Counted from the stretch's first letter, positions 35,589-44,886 are shown. The stretch: DNA of 64,000 nt from Paracoccaceae bacterium (GCA_023383015.1 JAHDXW010000018.1:1-64000), one strand, 5' to 3'. A program made the numbers and translations. The notes: generated by a model from the sequence alone, not told the origin.

Positions 35589-35918
35589 ATGCCCAAAGAG
35601 GAGTGGGGCGTGAAGCGGCTCTGCCCGACCACGGGGCGGCGCTTCTACGACCTCAATCGCAGCCCGGTGGTCAGCCCGTACACGGGCGAGATCGTGGACA
35701 TCGACGCCAACCGGCGCCGCGGCACGATCCCGCCGCCGCGGGTGGTGGCCGACAAGGTCGAGAAGGAACTCGTCGACGTGCTCGAGGCCGACGAGGACAT
35801 CCTGACCGGCGAGGAGGCCGAGGACGCCGATCTCGACGACGAGCTGCTCGAGGCCGACGAGGACGAGACAGTGTCGCTTGATGACCTGCCGGAGGTCGGC
35901 GGCGACGACGAGGAATAG
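35589..35918 (+). CDS. TIGR02300/FYDLN acid-domain protein
   Basis: This encodes 109 aa starting MPKEEWGVKRLCPTTGRRFYDLNRSPVVSPYTGEIV, the conserved head of the family, then a very acidic tail (EEAEDADLDDELLEADEDE). As I recall, many alphaproteobacterial members carry C-P-x-C-G knuckles; here they read CPTTG and SPYTG, so zinc binding is unlikely. The function is unknown. The ATG at 35589 is chosen because the conserved block starts there. A TTGACA at 35528-35533 may be its -35 element, with only a poor -10 (CATCGC) after 17 bases. Confidence 0.88.
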   Translation: MPKEEWGVKRLCPTTGRRFYDLNRSPVVSPYTGEIVDIDANRRRGTIPPPRVVADKVEKELVDVLEADEDILTGEEAEDADLDDELLEADEDETVSLDDLPEVGGDDEE

Positions 35919-35952
35919 CCGCGCGCCCGGCCACCGGCCAGGGCGGCCTGCA

Positions 35953-35977
35953 GGCCGGCGCACCTGCGCCGGCCTTT
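35953..35977 (+). terminator. Rho-independent terminator between converging genes
   Basis: GGCCGGCGCA (35953-35962) and TGCGCCGGCC (35965-35974) form a perfect inverted repeat, followed by TTTCG. It lies 35 bases after the TIGR02300 gene and ahead of the end of ruvB on the other strand, so it could serve the plus-strand transcript and perhaps both. Confidence 0.65.
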
Positions 35978-36034
35978 CGCGTCGCGCGACCGGCAGCGGC
36001 GCCGGGCGCTGCGCCCCGCACCCGGGCGGCTGCG

Positions 36035-37054
36035 TCACTTGCCGAAGAGTTCGGCCTGCCCGGGCGGGCGGGGGGGCTCGATGCCGAGGTGCCGCCAGGC
36101 GCGCTGGGCCAGCATCCGCCCCCGCGGCGTGCGCTGGATCAGCCCCTGCTGCAGGAGGAAAGGTTCGATCACCTCCTCGATGGCATCGCGCGCCTCGGCC
36201 AGAGCGGCGGCCAGCGTCTCCACCCCCACCGGCCCGCCGGCGTAGTTCTCGGCGATCAGCGCAAGATAGCGCCGGTCGCCCTGGTCGAGGCCGAGCCCGT
36301 CGACGCCAAGCCGCGTCAGCGCACCGTCGGCCAGCGCAAGGCTGATCCGGCCGCCGCCCTCGACCAGGGCGAAGTCCACCACCCGGCGCAGAAGCCGGCC
36401 GGCGATGCGCGGGGTGCCGCGGGCGCGGCGGGCGATCTCGGCCAGCCCGTCGGGATCGGCCGCGACCCCGAGGAGGCGCGCCGCCCGGGTGACGATCGCG
36501 ACGAGTTCGGCCTCCGTGTAGAACTGCAGCCGCAGCGGAATGCCGAAGCGGTCACGCAAGGGCGTGGTGAGCAGCCCCAGCCGCGTCGTCGCCCCGATCA
36601 GGGTGAAGGGCGGCAGGTCGATGCGTACCGTCCGCGCCGCCGGCCCCTCGCCGATCACGAGGTCGAGCGCGAAATCCTCGAGCGCGGGGTAGAGCACCTC
36701 CTCGACCACGGGATTGAGCCGGTGGATCTCGTCGATGAAGAGGACGTCGCGCGGCTCGAGGTTGGTCAGGATCGCGGCAAGGTCGCCGGGGCGCGCCAGC
36801 ACCGGCCCCGAGGTGGTGCGAAAGCCGACCCCGAGTTCGCGCGCGACGATCTGGGCGAGCGTGGTCTTGCCGAGCCCGGGGGGGCCGTGAAACAGCGTGT
36901 GGTCCATCGCCTGGCCACGGCGGCGGGCGCTTTCGACGAAGACGCGGAGGTTGGCGCGGGCCTCCTTCTGGCCGATGAAATCCTCCAGCCGCTGGGGGCG
37001 CAGCGCCCGGTCCTCGTCACCGGGCTGTTCCTCGGGGCGGATGAGGCTGTCCAT
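36035..37054 (-). CDS. ruvB: Holliday junction branch migration helicase RuvB
   Basis: This encodes 339 aa, the usual size. The AAA+ motor shows Walker [16 protein letters not shown], Walker [18 protein letters not shown], sensor-1 [19 protein letters not shown] and the arginine-finger region. The C-terminal winged helix contains [21 protein letters not shown]. Hexamers drive branch migration of Holliday junctions together with RuvA. It starts 3 bases after the ruvA stop in a ruvC-ruvA-ruvB operon. Confidence 0.97.
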   Translation of the reverse strand: MDSLIRPEEQPGDEDRALRPQRLEDFIGQKEARANLRVFVESARRRGQAMDHTLFHGPPGLGKTTLAQIVARELGVGFRTTSGPVLARPGDLAAILTNLEPRDVLFIDEIHRLNPVVEEVLYPALEDFALDLVIGEGPAARTVRIDLPPFTLIGATTRLGLLTTPLRDRFGIPLRLQFYTEAELVAIVTRAARLLGVAADPDGLAEIARRARGTPRIAGRLLRRVVDFALVEGGGRISLALADGALTRLGVDGLGLDQGDRRYLALIAENYAGGPVGVETLAAALAEARDAIEEVIEPFLLQQGLIQRTPRGRMLAQRAWRHLGIEPPRPPGQAELFGK

Positions 37055-37057
37055 GCC

Positions 37058-37717
37058 TCAGCCGCGCGGCGCGAGGCGGCGCAGGGCCGCCCGGATCAGC
37101 GCCGGCGTCGCCGCGGCGGGGTCTCCGGCGCCGGCCTCGGCCACCGCCGCTGCCGCCTCGCCCTGGCCGTAGCCGAGGTTGACGAGCGCCGACAGCGCCT
37201 CGGCGGTGGCGGTGGCAGCGCCGTCTGGGGCGGCGGCGGGCACGGTCGCGCCCCGCTGGCCCCGTGCCCTCGGCGCAGTGCCGGCGGCCGCGGCGGCGCC
37301 GGCGCGGGCCATCAGCGCCGGCACCTTGTCGCGGAGTTCCAACGTCACCCGCGCGGCCAGCTTCGGGCCCACCCCCGGCGCCGCCCTCAGCGCCGCCGCA
37401 TCGCCCCTTGCCACCGCGCGGGCAAGCCCCTCGGCGCCCAGCGCACCGGTGAGTGCCAGTGCCGCACGCGCGCCGACCCCCTGGACCGTCTGCAGCAGCC
37501 GGTGCCAGTCGCGCTCGAGCGGGGTGAGGAAACCGTAGAGCTGCCAGAGATCCTCGCGCACCGACATCTCGGTGTGCAGGACCGCGGCCTCGCCCGGCAG
37601 GGGCAGGCCCGCCAGCGTACGCTCGGAGACCTGGACGACATAGCCCACCCCGCCCACGTCGATCAGCACATTGTCCTCGCCGCGGTCGACCAGGATGCCC
37701 GCAAGGCGCCCGATCAT
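37058..37717 (-). CDS. ruvA: Holliday junction branch migration protein RuvA
   Basis: This encodes 219 aa. It begins [28 protein letters not shown], the OB-fold head of RuvA, followed by helix-hairpin-helix segments ([17 protein letters not shown] and [21 protein letters not shown]). A flexible Ala/Pro linker leads to the C-terminal domain that contacts RuvB ([23 protein letters not shown]). Tetramers bind the four-way junction. The ATG overlaps the ruvC stop (ATGA at 37714-37717). Confidence 0.96.
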   Translation of the reverse strand: MIGRLAGILVDRGEDNVLIDVGGVGYVVQVSERTLAGLPLPGEAAVLHTEMSVREDLWQLYGFLTPLERDWHRLLQTVQGVGARAALALTGALGAEGLARAVARGDAAALRAAPGVGPKLAARVTLELRDKVPALMARAGAAAAAGTAPRARGQRGATVPAAAPDGAATATAEALSALVNLGYGQGEAAAAVAEAGAGDPAAATPALIRAALRRLAPRG

Positions 37718-38238
37718 GCCCGCTCCCCGCCGGCGGCGGCCCGCGCCAGCGCCGCGGCCAGCCGATCGGCGCCGCGGCCCTGATGGGCATGGGTAAGCGC
37801 GATGGCCAGCGCATCGGCGGCATCGGGCCCGGCGATGCGGACACCGGGGAACTGCAGCCGCACCATGTGGTCCACCTGCTCCTTGGCGGCGTGGCCGACG
37901 CCGACGACCGTCTTCTTGACCGCGTTCGGCGCGTATTCCCCGATCGGAATGCCCGCCTGCGCCGGCACCAGCAGCGCGATCGCCCGCGCCTGCCCGAGCT
38001 TCAGCGTCGCCACCGCGTCCTTGTTGACGAAGGTCTGCTCGACCGCGGCGCAGTCGGGTGCAAGGCGTGCCACGACGTCGGCAAGCGCACGATGCAGGGC
38101 CAGCAGCCGCGCCGGCAGGCCATCGCCGGCGTCGGTGTGGCAGATGCCGTTGGCGACATGGGTGATCCGGCTGCCCGCAACCTCGATCACGCCCCAGCCG
38201 AGATTGCGCAGGCCGGGATCGAGCCCGAGAATCCGCAT
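37714..38238 (-). CDS. ruvC: crossover junction endodeoxyribonuclease RuvC
   Basis: This encodes 174 aa with the RNase H-like fold. The catalytic acidic residues are visible in [17 protein letters not shown] (Asp7), [12 protein letters not shown] (Glu) and [17 protein letters not shown] (two Asp). It resolves Holliday junctions by paired nicks. It is the first gene of the ruvCAB operon. Its promoter should lie in the 377-base region shared with the divergent DUF1127 gene. Confidence 0.97.
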   Translation of the reverse strand: MRILGLDPGLRNLGWGVIEVAGSRITHVANGICHTDAGDGLPARLLALHRALADVVARLAPDCAAVEQTFVNKDAVATLKLGQARAIALLVPAQAGIPIGEYAPNAVKKTVVGVGHAAKEQVDHMVRLQFPGVRIAGPDAADALAIALTHAHQGRGADRLAAALARAAAGGERA

Positions 38239-38615
38239 GCCGCCCCCTGAACCGCCCGATGCCCGGCCACGATCCCCACGATCCCGGCCGGCTGTTGCTT
38301 TTTTCCCTCATTAGCACGAAGAGGGAACATTGGCCAGTGCCAGCCCGCCTTGCAGAGGTTGTGCCCGGGGCTTGCGCATGCCGCGCCGTCGGCGCAATCA
38401 ATTTGCCCGCGCCAGGCCCGGCGGGACAGGAAGTTGCAGGCGCGGGGGCCTCCGGCGGTGCGGCGGGAGCCCGATGCTGCATCGCAGAAAGTCATGCGGC
38501 AGATGCAAGGCCGGCATGCTCGCGCCCGGCTTGCGGGCGGATTTCGCCCATCCTAGATGCGCGTCGTGCGGCGGGATGGCCTGCCGCAGTGCAGAATACC
38601 GAAAGGAACAACCCC
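38239..38615. promoter_or_regulatory. divergent regulatory region between ruvC and the DUF1127 gene
   Basis: No gene is evident in these 377 bases. A T6 run (38299-38304) merges into an inverted repeat TTCCCTC (38303-38309) / GAGGGAA (38321-38327) around an 11-base spacer containing ATTAGCAC; this may be an operator near the ruvC promoter. Closer to the DUF1127 gene, TTGCGG (38531-38536) is followed after 17 bases by TAGATG (38554-38559), a fair promoter giving a leader of about 50 bases. The rest is GC-rich and unremarkable. Confidence 0.45.
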
Positions 38616-38813
38616 ATGGCTGCGATCGAAACGACCCGTACCGGGACGGACGTGCGCCTGTTCGGGGGCCGGCTGATCTCGCTCTTCACCGACGCCTTCG
38701 CGACGGCCACGGCGTGGAACGATGTCCGCGTCACCCGCAACGAGCTGCGCAAGCTCTCGGACCGTGAGCTGGACGACATCGGCCTGAGCCGCGCCGACAT
38801 CGAGCGCCTCTGA
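38616..38813 (+). CDS. DUF1127 (YjiS-like) small protein
   Basis: This encodes 65 aa ending RNELRKLSDRELDDIGLSRADIERL, the DUF1127 core. Members in alphaproteobacteria are small, often abundant proteins; some bind RNA and affect phosphate or carbon metabolism. The N-terminal half (RLISLFTDAFATATAWNDVRVT) is an amphipathic helix. A GAAAGGAAC ribosome binding site precedes the ATG. It is a monocistronic unit with two hairpins after the stop. Confidence 0.92.
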   Translation: MAAIETTRTGTDVRLFGGRLISLFTDAFATATAWNDVRVTRNELRKLSDRELDDIGLSRADIERL

Positions 38814-38826
38814 CACCCGCAGATGT

Positions 38827-38881
38827 CGCGGCCCCGCCGGGCCGCGAAAGGGGCCGCCGCGGCAGTGCCGGGCGGCCCCTT
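38827..38881 (+). terminator. tandem hairpins ending the DUF1127 transcript
   Basis: The first hairpin is CGCGGCCC-CGCC-GGGCCGCG (38827-38846). The second pairs AAGGGGCCGCC (38848-38858) with GGCGGCCCCTT (38871-38881) around a 12-base loop. They follow the DUF1127 stop by 13 bases and precede the end of the converging small membrane protein gene, so they may act in both directions. Confidence 0.6.
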
Positions 38882-38901
38882 GCCATTCCCGAAGCGGGGT
38901 C

Positions 38902-39261
38902 TCAGCGCGGAAGGCCGGCCACGATGCCCCGCACCGCGGCCGACAGCGCCAGCGTCGCCGGGTCGGGCTGCATCAGCACCGCGCCCGCCCGCGAAAGCCC
39001 GTCGCCGGCCTGCAGGTCGGCCAGCCGCGCCTCGTAGCCCGCCGCGCCGACATGGGCGTGCACCACCGCCTTTACCCCCGTCAGCGCCGCCGCCGCCATC
39101 AGCAGCGGGACCACCAGCGCCAGCCGGCGCCGCCCGCGCCCGGCCCGCGGCGGTGCGCCCAGCGTGCCCGGCGCCTCGAACCGCCGACCGCTGGCATGGA
39201 TCGTGCGGATACGGCCCAGGCGGCTCTGGAAATCGCGAAAACTGGCGTCTGTAAGGCTCAT
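38902..39261 (-). CDS. hypothetical single-pass membrane protein
   Basis: This encodes 119 aa. A basic cytoplasmic head (FRDFQSRLGRIRTIHASGRRFEAPG, then GRGRRR) is followed by one membrane helix (LALVVPLLMAAAALTGVKAVVHAH) and a short periplasmic part. No family is recognised. It shares direction with prmA but is separated from it by 66 bases. Composition fits the genome and the frame lacks shadow-like features. Confidence 0.7.
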   Translation of the reverse strand: MSLTDASFRDFQSRLGRIRTIHASGRRFEAPGTLGAPPRAGRGRRRLALVVPLLMAAAALTGVKAVVHAHVGAAGYEARLADLQAGDGLSRAGAVLMQPDPATLALSAAVRGIVAGLPR

Positions 39262-39327
39262 AGGCGTCCCCCTCGCCCCACCCGGGGCGTTTCTGGGACC
39301 GGACTGTGGCAGGAATGTGGCGCGCGC

Positions 39328-40212
39328 CTATTGTCCGCGGACGAGGGTCAGCGTCGCCCACTCGCCCAGATTGTCCCGCGATTCGGGCGTGAATCCTGAA
39401 GCACGGTAGGCCTGGAGCACGGCGTCGGCCTGTTCGCAGAGGAGGCCGGAGAGAATCACCCGGCCGCCCGGGGCCAGATGGCGGCCCATGGCAGGGGCGA
39501 GGGCCACCAGCGGCGCCGCGAGGATGTTGGCGAAAGCAAGGTCGAAGGGCGCCGCGGCGACGGTTTCGGGATGATCGAGGCCGGTCGCGACGATGCAGCG
39601 CACCGCCCCGTCCAGCCGGTTGGCGGCAAGGTTAGCCGCGGCCACCTCGATCGCCACGGGGTCGATGTCGGAGGCCAGGACGGGCGCCGCCGCCGGCCAG
39701 ACACGGGCAGCGGCCATCGCCAGAACCGCGGTGCCGCAGCCGACGTCGATGATGCGCGCGGGACGGAAGCCCGACGCGGCAAGCCGGTCGAGCGCGATCA
39801 GGCAGCCCCTGGTGGTGCCGTGGTGGCCGGTTCCGAAGGCCATCGAGGCCTCGATGAGGAGCGCGATGCGCCCCGGACCGGCCGGCACCCGCGGCGCGTC
39901 ATGGCTGCCGTAGAGGAAGAAGCGCCCCGCCTCTACCGGCGCGAGCTCGCGCTGGACATGGGCCACCCAGTCGGTCTCGGGCAGTTCGGAAACGGCGAAG
40001 GCCCGCGCCCCGAAGCCTGCCGACAAGAGCGCAAGCTGGGCAGCATCGGGCGCGGCGGTGAAGTAGCCCTGCACCTCCCACAGGCCCGAGCCGTCCTCGA
40101 TCTCGAAGCAGCCGATGCCCGCGGGCGCGGGGTCCATCGCCTCCATCGCGGTTGCGAGGGCCTCGGCGGGGCCCGGTCCGGGCAGGGTGGTGAAGGCGGT
40201 GAAGCTGGTCAT
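39328..40212 (-). CDS. prmA: ribosomal protein L11 methyltransferase
   Basis: This encodes 294 aa. Class I methyltransferase motifs are MAFGTGHHGTTRGCLIALD, IIDVGCGTAVLAMAAARVW and FDLAFANILAAPLVALAPAM. It trimethylates several residues of ribosomal protein L11 with S-adenosylmethionine. The ATG at 40210-40212 (MTSFTAFTTLPG) fits the family N-terminus better than the upstream Met. The TRAP transporter genes on the same strand end 57 bases upstream. Confidence 0.94.
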   Translation of the reverse strand: MTSFTAFTTLPGPGPAEALATAMEAMDPAPAGIGCFEIEDGSGLWEVQGYFTAAPDAAQLALLSAGFGARAFAVSELPETDWVAHVQRELAPVEAGRFFLYGSHDAPRVPAGPGRIALLIEASMAFGTGHHGTTRGCLIALDRLAASGFRPARIIDVGCGTAVLAMAAARVWPAAAPVLASDIDPVAIEVAAANLAANRLDGAVRCIVATGLDHPETVAAAPFDLAFANILAAPLVALAPAMGRHLAPGGRVILSGLLCEQADAVLQAYRASGFTPESRDNLGEWATLTLVRGQ

Positions 40213-40269
40213 GCCGGGGCGGTTACGCGCCGCGGCGCACGCGGTCAAGCAGACCCGGCGGCGCCGCGC

Positions 40270-41634
40270 CTATCCGGCAAGCAGGCGCGGCAGCCAGAGC
40301 GCGACGGCGGGAAAGGCGAGGATGAGCGCGACGCGCCCGACCTCGGCCAGGAGGAAGGGCACCAGCCCCCGGAAGGTTTCGATCATCGGCACGTCGCGGG
40401 CGATCGCCGAGATCACGAACACGTTCATCCCCACCGGCGGGGTGATCAGACCGAGTTCGACCACGATCAGCGCGAGGATCCCGAACCAGATCTTCAGATC
40501 GTCGGTCGACATGCCGAACCCCGACCCCTCGGCCTGCTGGACCGGGCCGCCGTTCAGGGCCACCAGCACCGGCCAGAAGAAGGGGATCACGAGCAGGATC
40601 ATGCTGAGGCTGTCCATCAGGCAGCCAAGCAGCACCAGCGCGGCGAGCAGCAGCAGCAGGACGGTGAAGGGCTCGAGCCCCGCGCCGACCACGAACTCGG
40701 CCGCCACCTGCGGCAACCGCACCCGGCCGAGGTAAATCTTCAGCATCTCGGCCCCGAGCAGGATCAGGTAGATCATGCCCGAGGTGGCGGCCGTCTCGAT
40801 CAGCACGGCGCGCCAGTCGCGCAGCGTCATCGGCGCCCGCATCAGCCCGAACAGCCAGACCAGGAACACCCCGATCGCCGCCGCGGGCGTCGGGCCATAG
40901 AGGCCTGCGTAGATGCCGCCTATCACCGCCGCGAAGACCGCCAGCACCGGCAGCGCCCCGAGGGTGGCGGCGCGGAACTCCGCCCTCCCGCCGGCGCCGC
41001 CGGCCGGGCCCGCCTGCGGGCGCACGGCGACGTAGGCGGCGATCGTGCCCATGAACAGGACCACGGCGATCAGCCCCGGCACCAGCGCCGCCATGAACAT
41101 GGTGACGATGTTGGCCTCGACGATGATGGCGTAGATCACCAGCACCACCGAGGGCGGGATCAGGATGCCGAGCACCCCGCCGGCGGCCAGCGTGCCGGTG
41201 GCCAGCGCGCCCGAGTAGCGGTAGCGCAGCAGTTCGGGCAGTGCCACCCTGCCCATGGTCGAGGCGGTGGCGAGCGAGGAGCCTGACACCGCCCCGAACC
41301 CCGCGCAGGCGGCGATGGCCGCCATCGCCGTGCCGCCGCGCAGCCAGCCGAACCAGGCGTTGGCGGCCCGGAACAGCGCCTGCGAGAAGCCCGCCCGGGT
41401 GGCCAGGGCCCCCATCAGGACGAACATCGGGATGACCGAGAGGTCGTAGTTCGAGAAGACCCCGTAGGCGAGGGTCTTCAGCTGCGCCAGCAGCACCCGC
41501 GTGCCGTCGGGCACCGCAAGGACCATTCCGCCGCCGCCGGCGAGGATCATCGCATGGGCGACCGGCATCCGCAGCACGATGAGCAGCAGAAGGACCGCAA
41601 GCGCCGCGAAGCCCAGCGCGACAGGGTCGGCCAT
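40270..41634 (-). CDS. dctM: TRAP transporter large permease (DctM)
   Basis: This encodes 454 aa with about twelve membrane helices. DctM features are the opening LRMPVAHAMILAGGGGMVLA, FGAVSGSSLATASTMGRVALPELLRYRYSGALATGTLAAGGVLGILIPPSVVLVIYAII and LITPPVGMNVFVISAIA. It moves organic acids into the cell using a Na+ gradient. Its ATG overlaps the dctQ stop by ATGA. The substrate is not evident; nearby genes suggest a carboxylate linked to the neighbouring catabolic genes. Confidence 0.94.
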   Translation of the reverse strand: MADPVALGFAALAVLLLLIVLRMPVAHAMILAGGGGMVLAVPDGTRVLLAQLKTLAYGVFSNYDLSVIPMFVLMGALATRAGFSQALFRAANAWFGWLRGGTAMAAIAACAGFGAVSGSSLATASTMGRVALPELLRYRYSGALATGTLAAGGVLGILIPPSVVLVIYAIIVEANIVTMFMAALVPGLIAVVLFMGTIAAYVAVRPQAGPAGGAGGRAEFRAATLGALPVLAVFAAVIGGIYAGLYGPTPAAAIGVFLVWLFGLMRAPMTLRDWRAVLIETAATSGMIYLILLGAEMLKIYLGRVRLPQVAAEFVVGAGLEPFTVLLLLLAALVLLGCLMDSLSMILLVIPFFWPVLVALNGGPVQQAEGSGFGMSTDDLKIWFGILALIVVELGLITPPVGMNVFVISAIARDVPMIETFRGLVPFLLAEVGRVALILAFPAVALWLPRLLAG

Positions 41635-42164
41635 CAGCCCTCCCCGCCGCCGGCGGCGGTACGGCCTGCCTCCCACATGCCGACGGCGCCCGCCGCGGCG
41701 GTCAGCACGAGCGAGACCACCGCCACCGCATAGGCCGGCCAGATCGGCACGGCGAGGATCGCGCTGGCCAGCCCGCGGGCGCGCTGGTCGGCAAGCCCCT
41801 CACCCATCCGCCAGGCCAGGAGAAGCCCGAAGGCAGCCGCCACCAGACAGCCGATCGCGCGCAGCGCCGCGACGCCGCGCGGCGGCAGCCGCGCCGTGAA
41901 GATGTCGGCCGACACATTGGCGCCGGCCAGTTGCGCGTGCGGAAGGAAGCAGAACCCTGCCACCGCCGCCAGCATCGCGGTCAGTTCGACCGCGCCCGCG
42001 AAATGGCCCGTCCAGCCGGCCGTGAGGCTGCTTGCCACCTCGAGCACGTTCACGGCCACGATCGCCAGCAGGGCCATGCCCCCCGCCAGCGCCCAGGCCG
42101 CCACCACGCGCTCGACCGCGGCTGGAATGCCGGTGCGACCGCCGGCGCCGGGCCGGCCGGTCAC
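41634..42164 (-). CDS. dctQ: TRAP transporter small permease (DctQ)
   Basis: This encodes 176 aa with four membrane helices (for example AWALAGGMALLAIVAVNVLEVASS and FAGAVELTAMLAAVAGFCFLPHAQLAGANVSADIFTARLPPRG, a typical DctQ loop). The GTG at 42162-42164 overlaps the dctP stop (GTGA), and the stop overlaps the dctM start. It joins DctM in the membrane complex. Confidence 0.92.
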   Translation of the reverse strand: MTGRPGAGGRTGIPAAVERVVAAWALAGGMALLAIVAVNVLEVASSLTAGWTGHFAGAVELTAMLAAVAGFCFLPHAQLAGANVSADIFTARLPPRGVAALRAIGCLVAAAFGLLLAWRMGEGLADQRARGLASAILAVPIWPAYAVAVVSLVLTAAAGAVGMWEAGRTAAGGGEG

Positions 42165-43204
42165 CGGCTGTTCTGGGCAACAAGCTCGCGCGCCCGCGCG
42201 GCCAGCGCCGCCCCGTCGATGCCCTGCCCCGCGACATCGGACGTCCAGCGGTCGACGACCGGTGCCAGGGCGGCAAGGAAGGCGTCGGTCTCGGCTACGG
42301 TCAGCACGACGTGCTCGTTGCCCGCGGCGGTTGCGACACCGATCCCCCATGCCTCGGTCGCCTCCCAGATCGCCCCGGCCTCGCCCCACCAGTCACGCCC
42401 GGTCTCGGCGGCAAAGACCTCCCGGATCTCCGCCGGCAGGGCGTTCCAGCGGTCGGCATTCATCGAGACATGGAACAGCGCGGTCCCGAAGCGCATGCCC
42501 CCCGCCCCCTCGATCTGGTAGCGGGTCTGCTCCTGCAGCTGCAGCGGCGGGATGATCTCGAAGGGGATGATGGCGGCATCGACGGTGCCGCGGGCCAGCG
42601 CCTGCGGCAGTTCGGGAACCGGGGTCGCCACCGGGATCGCCCCCAGCGCCTCGATCGCCCAGGCGCCGGTGCGTGAGGGCGTGCGGATGCGCATGCCGCG
42701 GGCATCCGCCGGCGTCCTTACCAGCCGCTCGCGGGTCTGGATCGCCATCCCGCCGTGGGTGTGCAGCCACAGGACGTGCAGGCCGTCGAAATCGTCGCGC
42801 AGCATGTCGAACATGTCGTGCAGCGCCAGCCCGGCGGCGCGGGCGTCGCCGCTGAAGACTCCCGGAAGCTCGATCACCTCGGACCGCGGATGCAGCCCCG
42901 GCGTGTAGCCGGCGACCGTCCAGACGATGTCGACGACGCCGTCACGGGCCTGGCTGACCAGTTCGGGGGGCGTGCCGCCAAGCGTCATCGAGGGGTAGAT
43001 CTCGATCCCGATGCGTCCCTGCGACCGGTCCATCACCCGCCTTGCCCAGGGTTCGAGCATCTCGCGGTGCGCCGCCGACTGCGGGCTCAGCATGTGGTGG
43101 AGGGTGAAGGCGAACTCCTGCGCGCCGGCAGGCAGCGCGGCGGCCAGCGCGGCGGCCAGCGCCAGCGCCCGCAGTCCATCTCGGAAGGACGCAACGGCAT
43201 GCAT
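42161..43204 (-). CDS. dctP: TRAP transporter substrate-binding protein (DctP)
   Basis: This encodes 347 aa with a Sec signal peptide ending near LAAALPAGAQE. The mature protein has the DctP fold, including the helix after PADARGMRIRTPSRTGAWAIEALGAIPVATPVPELPQALARGTVDA, where an Arg usually grips the carboxylate of the ligand. It delivers an organic acid to DctQM. The ATG at 43202-43204 has AGGGAG upstream. It is the first gene of the TRAP operon and is divergent from the biotin carboxylase gene. Confidence 0.93.
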   Translation of the reverse strand: MHAVASFRDGLRALALAAALAAALPAGAQEFAFTLHHMLSPQSAAHREMLEPWARRVMDRSQGRIGIEIYPSMTLGGTPPELVSQARDGVVDIVWTVAGYTPGLHPRSEVIELPGVFSGDARAAGLALHDMFDMLRDDFDGLHVLWLHTHGGMAIQTRERLVRTPADARGMRIRTPSRTGAWAIEALGAIPVATPVPELPQALARGTVDAAIIPFEIIPPLQLQEQTRYQIEGAGGMRFGTALFHVSMNADRWNALPAEIREVFAAETGRDWWGEAGAIWEATEAWGIGVATAAGNEHVVLTVAETDAFLAALAPVVDRWTSDVAGQGIDGAALAARARELVAQNSR

Positions 43205-43527
43205 GTCGATGTGCTCCCTGCGGTCGGTAGGTCGGGGGCAGCGCGGCAGGATGCCGCGCCGCAGTCCAGCGTGACTTAGAGAACCGCGCCCATCCGGGCA
43301 AGCCTGCCCGTGCCCGCGGCACCACCCGTGCGGCCGGCCGGCGGGCGAGTTGCGCGCGGCGTGGGCCGATGTGACGCCGGCGCCGCACTTGCCCGGCGGG
43401 CTGCGCCGCGGCGCGCCGGGCTCTGGTCCGTGGCCGGCGCCTGCCATAGGGTCGCGCACAGCAGCGGCGGCCCCGCACAGGATGCCGGCGGTCGCCGGCA
43501 CATCAGCCCCGCACGAGGGAATGCGAG
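43205..43527. other. divergent intergenic region, no clear elements
   Basis: These 323 bases separate dctP and the biotin carboxylase gene and must hold both promoters. The region is GC-rich throughout. I see short GC palindromes but no convincing -35/-10 pair, riboswitch or small gene. Confidence 0.5.
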
Positions 43528-44886
43528 ATGACCGAGGGCACGATCCTCATCGCCAACCGTGGCGAGATCGCGGTGCGGATCATCCGCGCCGCGCGCGAGC
43601 TTGGGCTGCGGACGCTGCAGGCGCACAGCAGTGCGGACGCCGGCTCGCTGGCGGTGCGGCTGGCCGATGCGGCGGTCGACATCGGACCGGCTCCGGCCGC
43701 GAAATCCTACCTGCGGATCGATGGTCTGATCGATGCCGCCCGGCGGGGCGGTGCGACCGCGGTTCATCCTGGCTATGGCTTCCTGTCCGAGAACGCGGCC
43801 TTCGCGGCCGCGGTGGAGGCTGCGGGCCTTGCCTGGATCGGCCCCTCGGCCGAGGCGATCCGGCGCATGGGCGACAAGGCCGCGGCCCGCGCCACGGCCA
43901 TCGCCGCCGGCGTTCCCACCGTGCCCGGCAGCGACGGTCCGCTTGCAACCGTCGGGGAGGCGGCGGTGGTCGCCGCGGCGCTGGGCTATCCGGTGATGGT
44001 GAAGGCCGCGGCCGGCGGCGGCGGCCGGGGCATCCGCATCGCCCGCGACCCCGAGGAACTGCTGCGGCTATGGCCGCAGGCGGCGGCCGAGGCGCAGGCT
44101 GCCTTCGGCGACGGCGCGCTGTACCTCGAGAAGGTGATCGAGCATGCCCGGCATGTCGAGGTACAGGTGCTGGGCGACGGGCGGCGCGTCATCCACCTGT
44201 TCGAGCGCGAGTGCTCGCTGCAGCGCCGGCGCCAGAAGCTGTGGGAGGAGGCACCGTCGCCCGTGCTTCCCGACGCGCTGCGCGACGCGCTCTGCGCCTC
44301 GGCGGTCGCACTGGCCCAGTCGGTGGGCTACCGCGGGGCCGGCACCGTGGAGTACCTCTATGACGAGGCGTCGGGCCGCTTCTACTTCATCGAGATGAAC
44401 ACCCGCATCCAGGTCGAGCATCCCGTGACCGAGATGATCACCGGGATCGACCTTGTCCGCGAGCAGATCCGCATCGGCCTCGGCGCCGATCTCGGCATGA
44501 CACAGGCCGCCGTGCGGCGCCACGGCCACGCGCTGGAGGTGCGGCTGAACGCCGAGGACCCGGCCCGCGGCTTCATGCCCCGCCCCGGGCGGATCGACCA
44601 TCTGGAGCTTCCCGGCGGCCCGGGGGTGCGCGTCGACACGATGCTCTTCCCCGGTTACACGGTGCCGCCCTACTATGACTCGCTGCTGGCCAAGCTGGTC
44701 GTCTGGGGCGAGGACCGCGGGCACGCCCTGGCACGGCTGGAACGGGCGCTGGCAGAGTTGCGGATCGAGGGCGTGCCCACGACCGCGGGCCTGCACCGCG
44801 ACCTTGCCGCCGACCCGGAGGTGCGCGCGGCCCGCTTCCACAGCACCTGGCTGGAGGGATGGCTGGCGGCACGCCAGCCGCGGTGA
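43528..44886 (+). CDS. biotin carboxylase (AccC-like)
   Basis: This encodes 452 aa. The biotin carboxylase domains are complete: ILIANRGEIAVRIIRAARELG, HPGYGFLSENAAFAAA, the ATP-grasp loop VMVKAAAGGGGRGIRIA and the active-site EMNTRIQVEHPVTEMITGIDLV. It carboxylates biotin on a carrier protein using ATP and bicarbonate. It is probably not the housekeeping accC, because it is not next to a standard accB. Instead it faces a small biotinyl-domain gene and the PxpABC locus. It converges with that gene at 39 bases. Its job may be tied to the lactamase complex. Confidence 0.9.
   Translation: MTEGTILIANRGEIAVRIIRAARELGLRTLQAHSSADAGSLAVRLADAAVDIGPAPAAKSYLRIDGLIDAARRGGATAVHPGYGFLSENAAFAAAVEAAGLAWIGPSAEAIRRMGDKAAARATAIAAGVPTVPGSDGPLATVGEAAVVAAALGYPVMVKAAAGGGGRGIRIARDPEELLRLWPQAAAEAQAAFGDGALYLEKVIEHARHVEVQVLGDGRRVIHLFERECSLQRRRQKLWEEAPSPVLPDALRDALCASAVALAQSVGYRGAGTVEYLYDEASGRFYFIEMNTRIQVEHPVTEMITGIDLVREQIRIGLGADLGMTQAAVRRHGHALEVRLNAEDPARGFMPRPGRIDHLELPGGPGVRVDTMLFPGYTVPPYYDSLLAKLVVWGEDRGHALARLERALAELRIEGVPTTAGLHRDLAADPEVRAARFHSTWLEGWLAARQPR

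Noticed and set aside
43205-43527. Search for a cobalamin riboswitch near the corrinoid-linked genes
   Set aside because: I see no B12-box-like core or the expected conserved helices; the region is uniformly GC-rich.
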